64,000 nucleotides of DNA from Azadirachta indica (lineage: Eukaryota > Streptophyta > Magnoliopsida > Sapindales > Meliaceae). The notes under the pieces were generated by a model. The model saw nothing but the letters and a program-made list of their open reading frames with translations, did not search any database and was not told the origin of the DNA. Every line of letters starts with the position of its first letter. Within the stretch, counting starts at the first letter, position 1. The position numbers and the translations under genes were made by a program. This document shows, piece by piece, positions 61,560-64,000 of the stretch. Location of the stretch: the NCBI GenBank assembly GCA_022749755.1, contig CM040447.1, positions 8,268,545-8,332,544 on the forward strand, in the 5' to 3' direction.

Positions 61560-63175
61560 TGTCTGCTACTTGTTTCCCAGTATCAATATATTCCAATTTG
61601 ACCATCTTATTCTCAACCAAGTCTCTAATAAAGTGATGCCTTATATCAATATGCTTAGTCCTAAAATGTTGTACGGGATTTTTTTATATATTTATTGCAC
61701 TAGAATTATCACAATAAATAGTTAAGGGATCTTGTACAATACCATAGTCTTTAAGCATTTGTTTCATCTAAAGTAATTGGGTGCAACAACTTCCTGCAAC
61801 AATATATTCAACCTCAATAGTAGACAAAGAAATTGAATTTTGTTTCTTGCTGTGCCATGACCCCAAATTATTCCCAAGAAAGAAACAACCACTGCTTGTG
61901 CTCTTGCGATCCATTGCATTACCTACCCAATCAACATCAATAAAACCAACAAGATTTAAGCTAGTATCTTTAGAATACCAAATACCATATTCACTAGTCC
62001 TATTCACAAAATGAATAATTCTTTTAATTGTAGATAAATGTGAATCCTTAGCATTTGCTCGGTATCCTGCACATACTCCTACACTGAAGCTAATATCTAT
62101 CTACTAGCTATCAAATACAACAAAATTCTTTAATTTATCATACTCCTGTACAAACTAGGATCAACACTCTTACCACTTTCATCTTTTAACAATTTCGCAT
62201 TGCTCCCCATAGGTGTTCTTATGTATTAGGCGGTTTCCAAGCCAAACCATTTTACTAGGTTTTTGGCATACTTACTTTGAGAGATAAAAGTTCCATCCGC
62301 AAGCTGCTTAACCCGTAAACCTAGAAAATAAGTTAGTTCACCCACCAGGCTCATCTCAAACACGTTCTTCATTTAGTTAATGAGTTCCTGCACTTTAGTC
62401 TTAGAAATGGAACCAAAAACAATGTCATCCACATAAATTTAGGTAATCGTAATACTAAAAGCAAATAAATAATGTTTTATCTACTCCCCTTTTCTTATAT
62501 CCCTTTTTACCCAAAAAATTAGCTAAACGCTTACACCATGCTCTAGAAGGCCTTTTTAATCCATACAACACCTTTTTTAGTTTAAAAACATGGTCAAGAT
62601 ATGTTAGATCTTTAAAACCTTTAGGTTGTTCTAGATAGACTTCTTCATTCAAAAAAGCACTCTTTACATCCATTTGGAATAATTTGAATCCTGATAAGCA
62701 TGCAATAACAAAAGTAATTTCACTAATTCTAACCTAACCACAAGAGCAAAAGTTTCATCAAAGTCAATGCCCTTAATTTGTGTGTAACCTTGTGCAACTA
62801 ACCTACCTTTGTTTCTAATTATGTTACCAAATTTATCAATTTTGTTCTTAAAAATCCATTTGTTTCTAATAACATTAGTATGAGTTACTCTAGGTACTAA
62901 AATCCACACATCATTTCTCATAAATTATTCTAATTCTTCTTGCATTGCAGGTACCCAAGATTCCTCTAACAAGGCTTCTTTTAAAATTCTCAGTTCAATC
63001 AAGGAAGTGTAACAAACATATTTTGCCATGTGTACATACCTCTTTCTTATAACTATAACATCATTGAGATCACCTATGATAAGGTCTTCATGAATGTTTA
63101 AAAGTATAGGTTTATCAAGAGAAATATTATAATTTACACTTAATAATGTTCGTTTGTTCCCCAAAAATGAATCAT
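61560..63175 (-). mobile_element. Copia-2 (Sirevirus-like) reverse transcriptase and RNase H, copy 3
   Basis: Longest pol part of this family in the window. Right to left: a linker with NIHEDLIIGDLNDV and CYTSLIE (62925-63164); reverse transcriptase with NKWIFKNKIDKFGNIIRNKG, RLVAQGYTQIKGIDFDETFA, MDVKSAFLNEEVYLEQPKGF and LYGLKRPSRAWCKRL (62455-62921); then RNase H with GFIDVDWVGN, SGCFFLGNNLGSWHSKKQ (61768-62007) and the IDIRHHFIRD-type end (about 61600-61740). Stops and frameshifts interrupt it. Integrase and gag are not seen: homology stops near 63175. Together with the extra ORF and LTR at 53033-60223 this forms one decayed element with copia-1 nested in it. Confidence 0.88.
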
Positions 63176-64000
63176 ATTGCTTTATATTGAATTTTAAAAC
63201 ATGAATTAGACTAAATAGTTGATTTTATGCAGGTTTCATATAATGAGCATATCATTCAATCCAAAATATCAATTGAACGATTCTTGGGCTAGACAAACAT
63301 AAACTAATTATTTCACAACTTTGTAAGCCAAAGGTTGGACCAGTTCTAGCACTCAATGGGATAAAATTGGGCTTCAACAGAACTCTCAAGTGCATCTTTG
63401 GACCAGCCCAACATGCTTCTGTATTTTGGCCGTATCTCCCAAAGTACATACTCAAAAATTAAACAGTTGGGTGTTCCAAAAGGCTAATAAAGAGATTTAA
63501 ATTGTTTATGTTTACACATTCTCAAATTTCAACTGGTTGGTTATCAAAAAGAGCCATCATTATAGAAAGGTGGCGGAGAAATGCAGCTTAAACATTTCTG
63601 TCTATTTTCAACATAGCTTACGTTCTACAAAATCAATAAGGGTGAGATATAAACCATTAGAAAGTTGAGTCATCCACCTACAACTTTGAAGAAGACCATT
63701 TCACAAATTTCGGTGGTTTTTATAGTAAAAAACATGTTGCAAGTTGGTAGAGTGTGATTAATTGAAAATTGGCAAATTATGTTCACCCATAGGAGATATC
63801 TTTTATTTTACCTATAAAAAGCAAGATGTGGAAGTGAGGAGGGCTGATCTTAATTATCATTTTTTTCTCTTTTTGTAATTTGAACTTCAATTAAATAATG
63901 ACTTTCTAAATTAGTAATTAGAGCTAAGGGTGAAGTTTTGTTGATTTTATACCATTGTTCTTTTATCATTCTAAGTTGTGCTTCAATGCAAAATCTTTTC
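63176..64000. other. Unassigned sequence at the right edge
   Basis: No copia-2 homology and no recognisable protein. A 67-codon open frame at 63252-63455 on the minus strand has no features I recognise. It may be the flank of, or an insertion into, copia-2. Confidence 0.4.

Noticed and set aside
63252..63455. 67-codon minus-strand frame at the right edge as a gene
   Set aside because: No start context, motif or homology that I can recognise.

Overview
The window is nuclear DNA of a flowering plant, probably a eudicot: AT-rich, with spliced GT-AG genes, nested LTR retrotransposons and satellite DNA. I cannot name the species. Only three loci look like functional host genes, all on the minus strand: the 5' two-thirds of a KUP/HAK/KT potassium transporter closest to KUP7 (1-5495, running off the left edge) and two near-identical seven-exon aldo-keto reductase genes (32646-34668 and 48419-50462), each giving an uninterrupted 345-residue reading frame when spliced. 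Two further aldo-keto reductase copies (21628-22646, 43421-44480) are broken.

Layout: 1-6780, potassium transporter and its probable leader. 6908-7180, a possible hAT-like transposon end. 7181-16942, a satellite array of almost 10 kb: an older, loosely ordered part built on a 21-bp motif, then about 40 copies of a 191-bp unit that can itself be split into nine relics of that motif. 16943-17042, exactly 100 N. 17043-63170, a block of about 20 kb present about three times in tandem. Each block has a Ty1/copia element (copia-1) inserted in an extra ORF of an older Sirevirus-like copia element (copia-2), then an RNase H remnant of copia-2. In the first two blocks that remnant is fused to a truncated aldo-keto reductase, followed by repeat-rich spacer and an intact aldo-keto reductase. 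Block 1 is cut at the left by the gap; block 3 ends in the copia-2 reverse transcriptase region.

Younger events sit on this layout: a solo LTR with perfect 5-bp target duplication in only one of two otherwise homologous spacers (46189-46895), a Mutator-like long-TIR element (25196-26254), a microhomology deletion in the second copia-1 copy, and a roughly 3-kb tract of very high identity around the two intact reductase genes that suggests gene conversion or selective homogenisation. I found no tRNA, rRNA or CRISPR sequences. The signals most worth following are the hierarchical satellite and the retroelement-driven amplification of the reductase locus.
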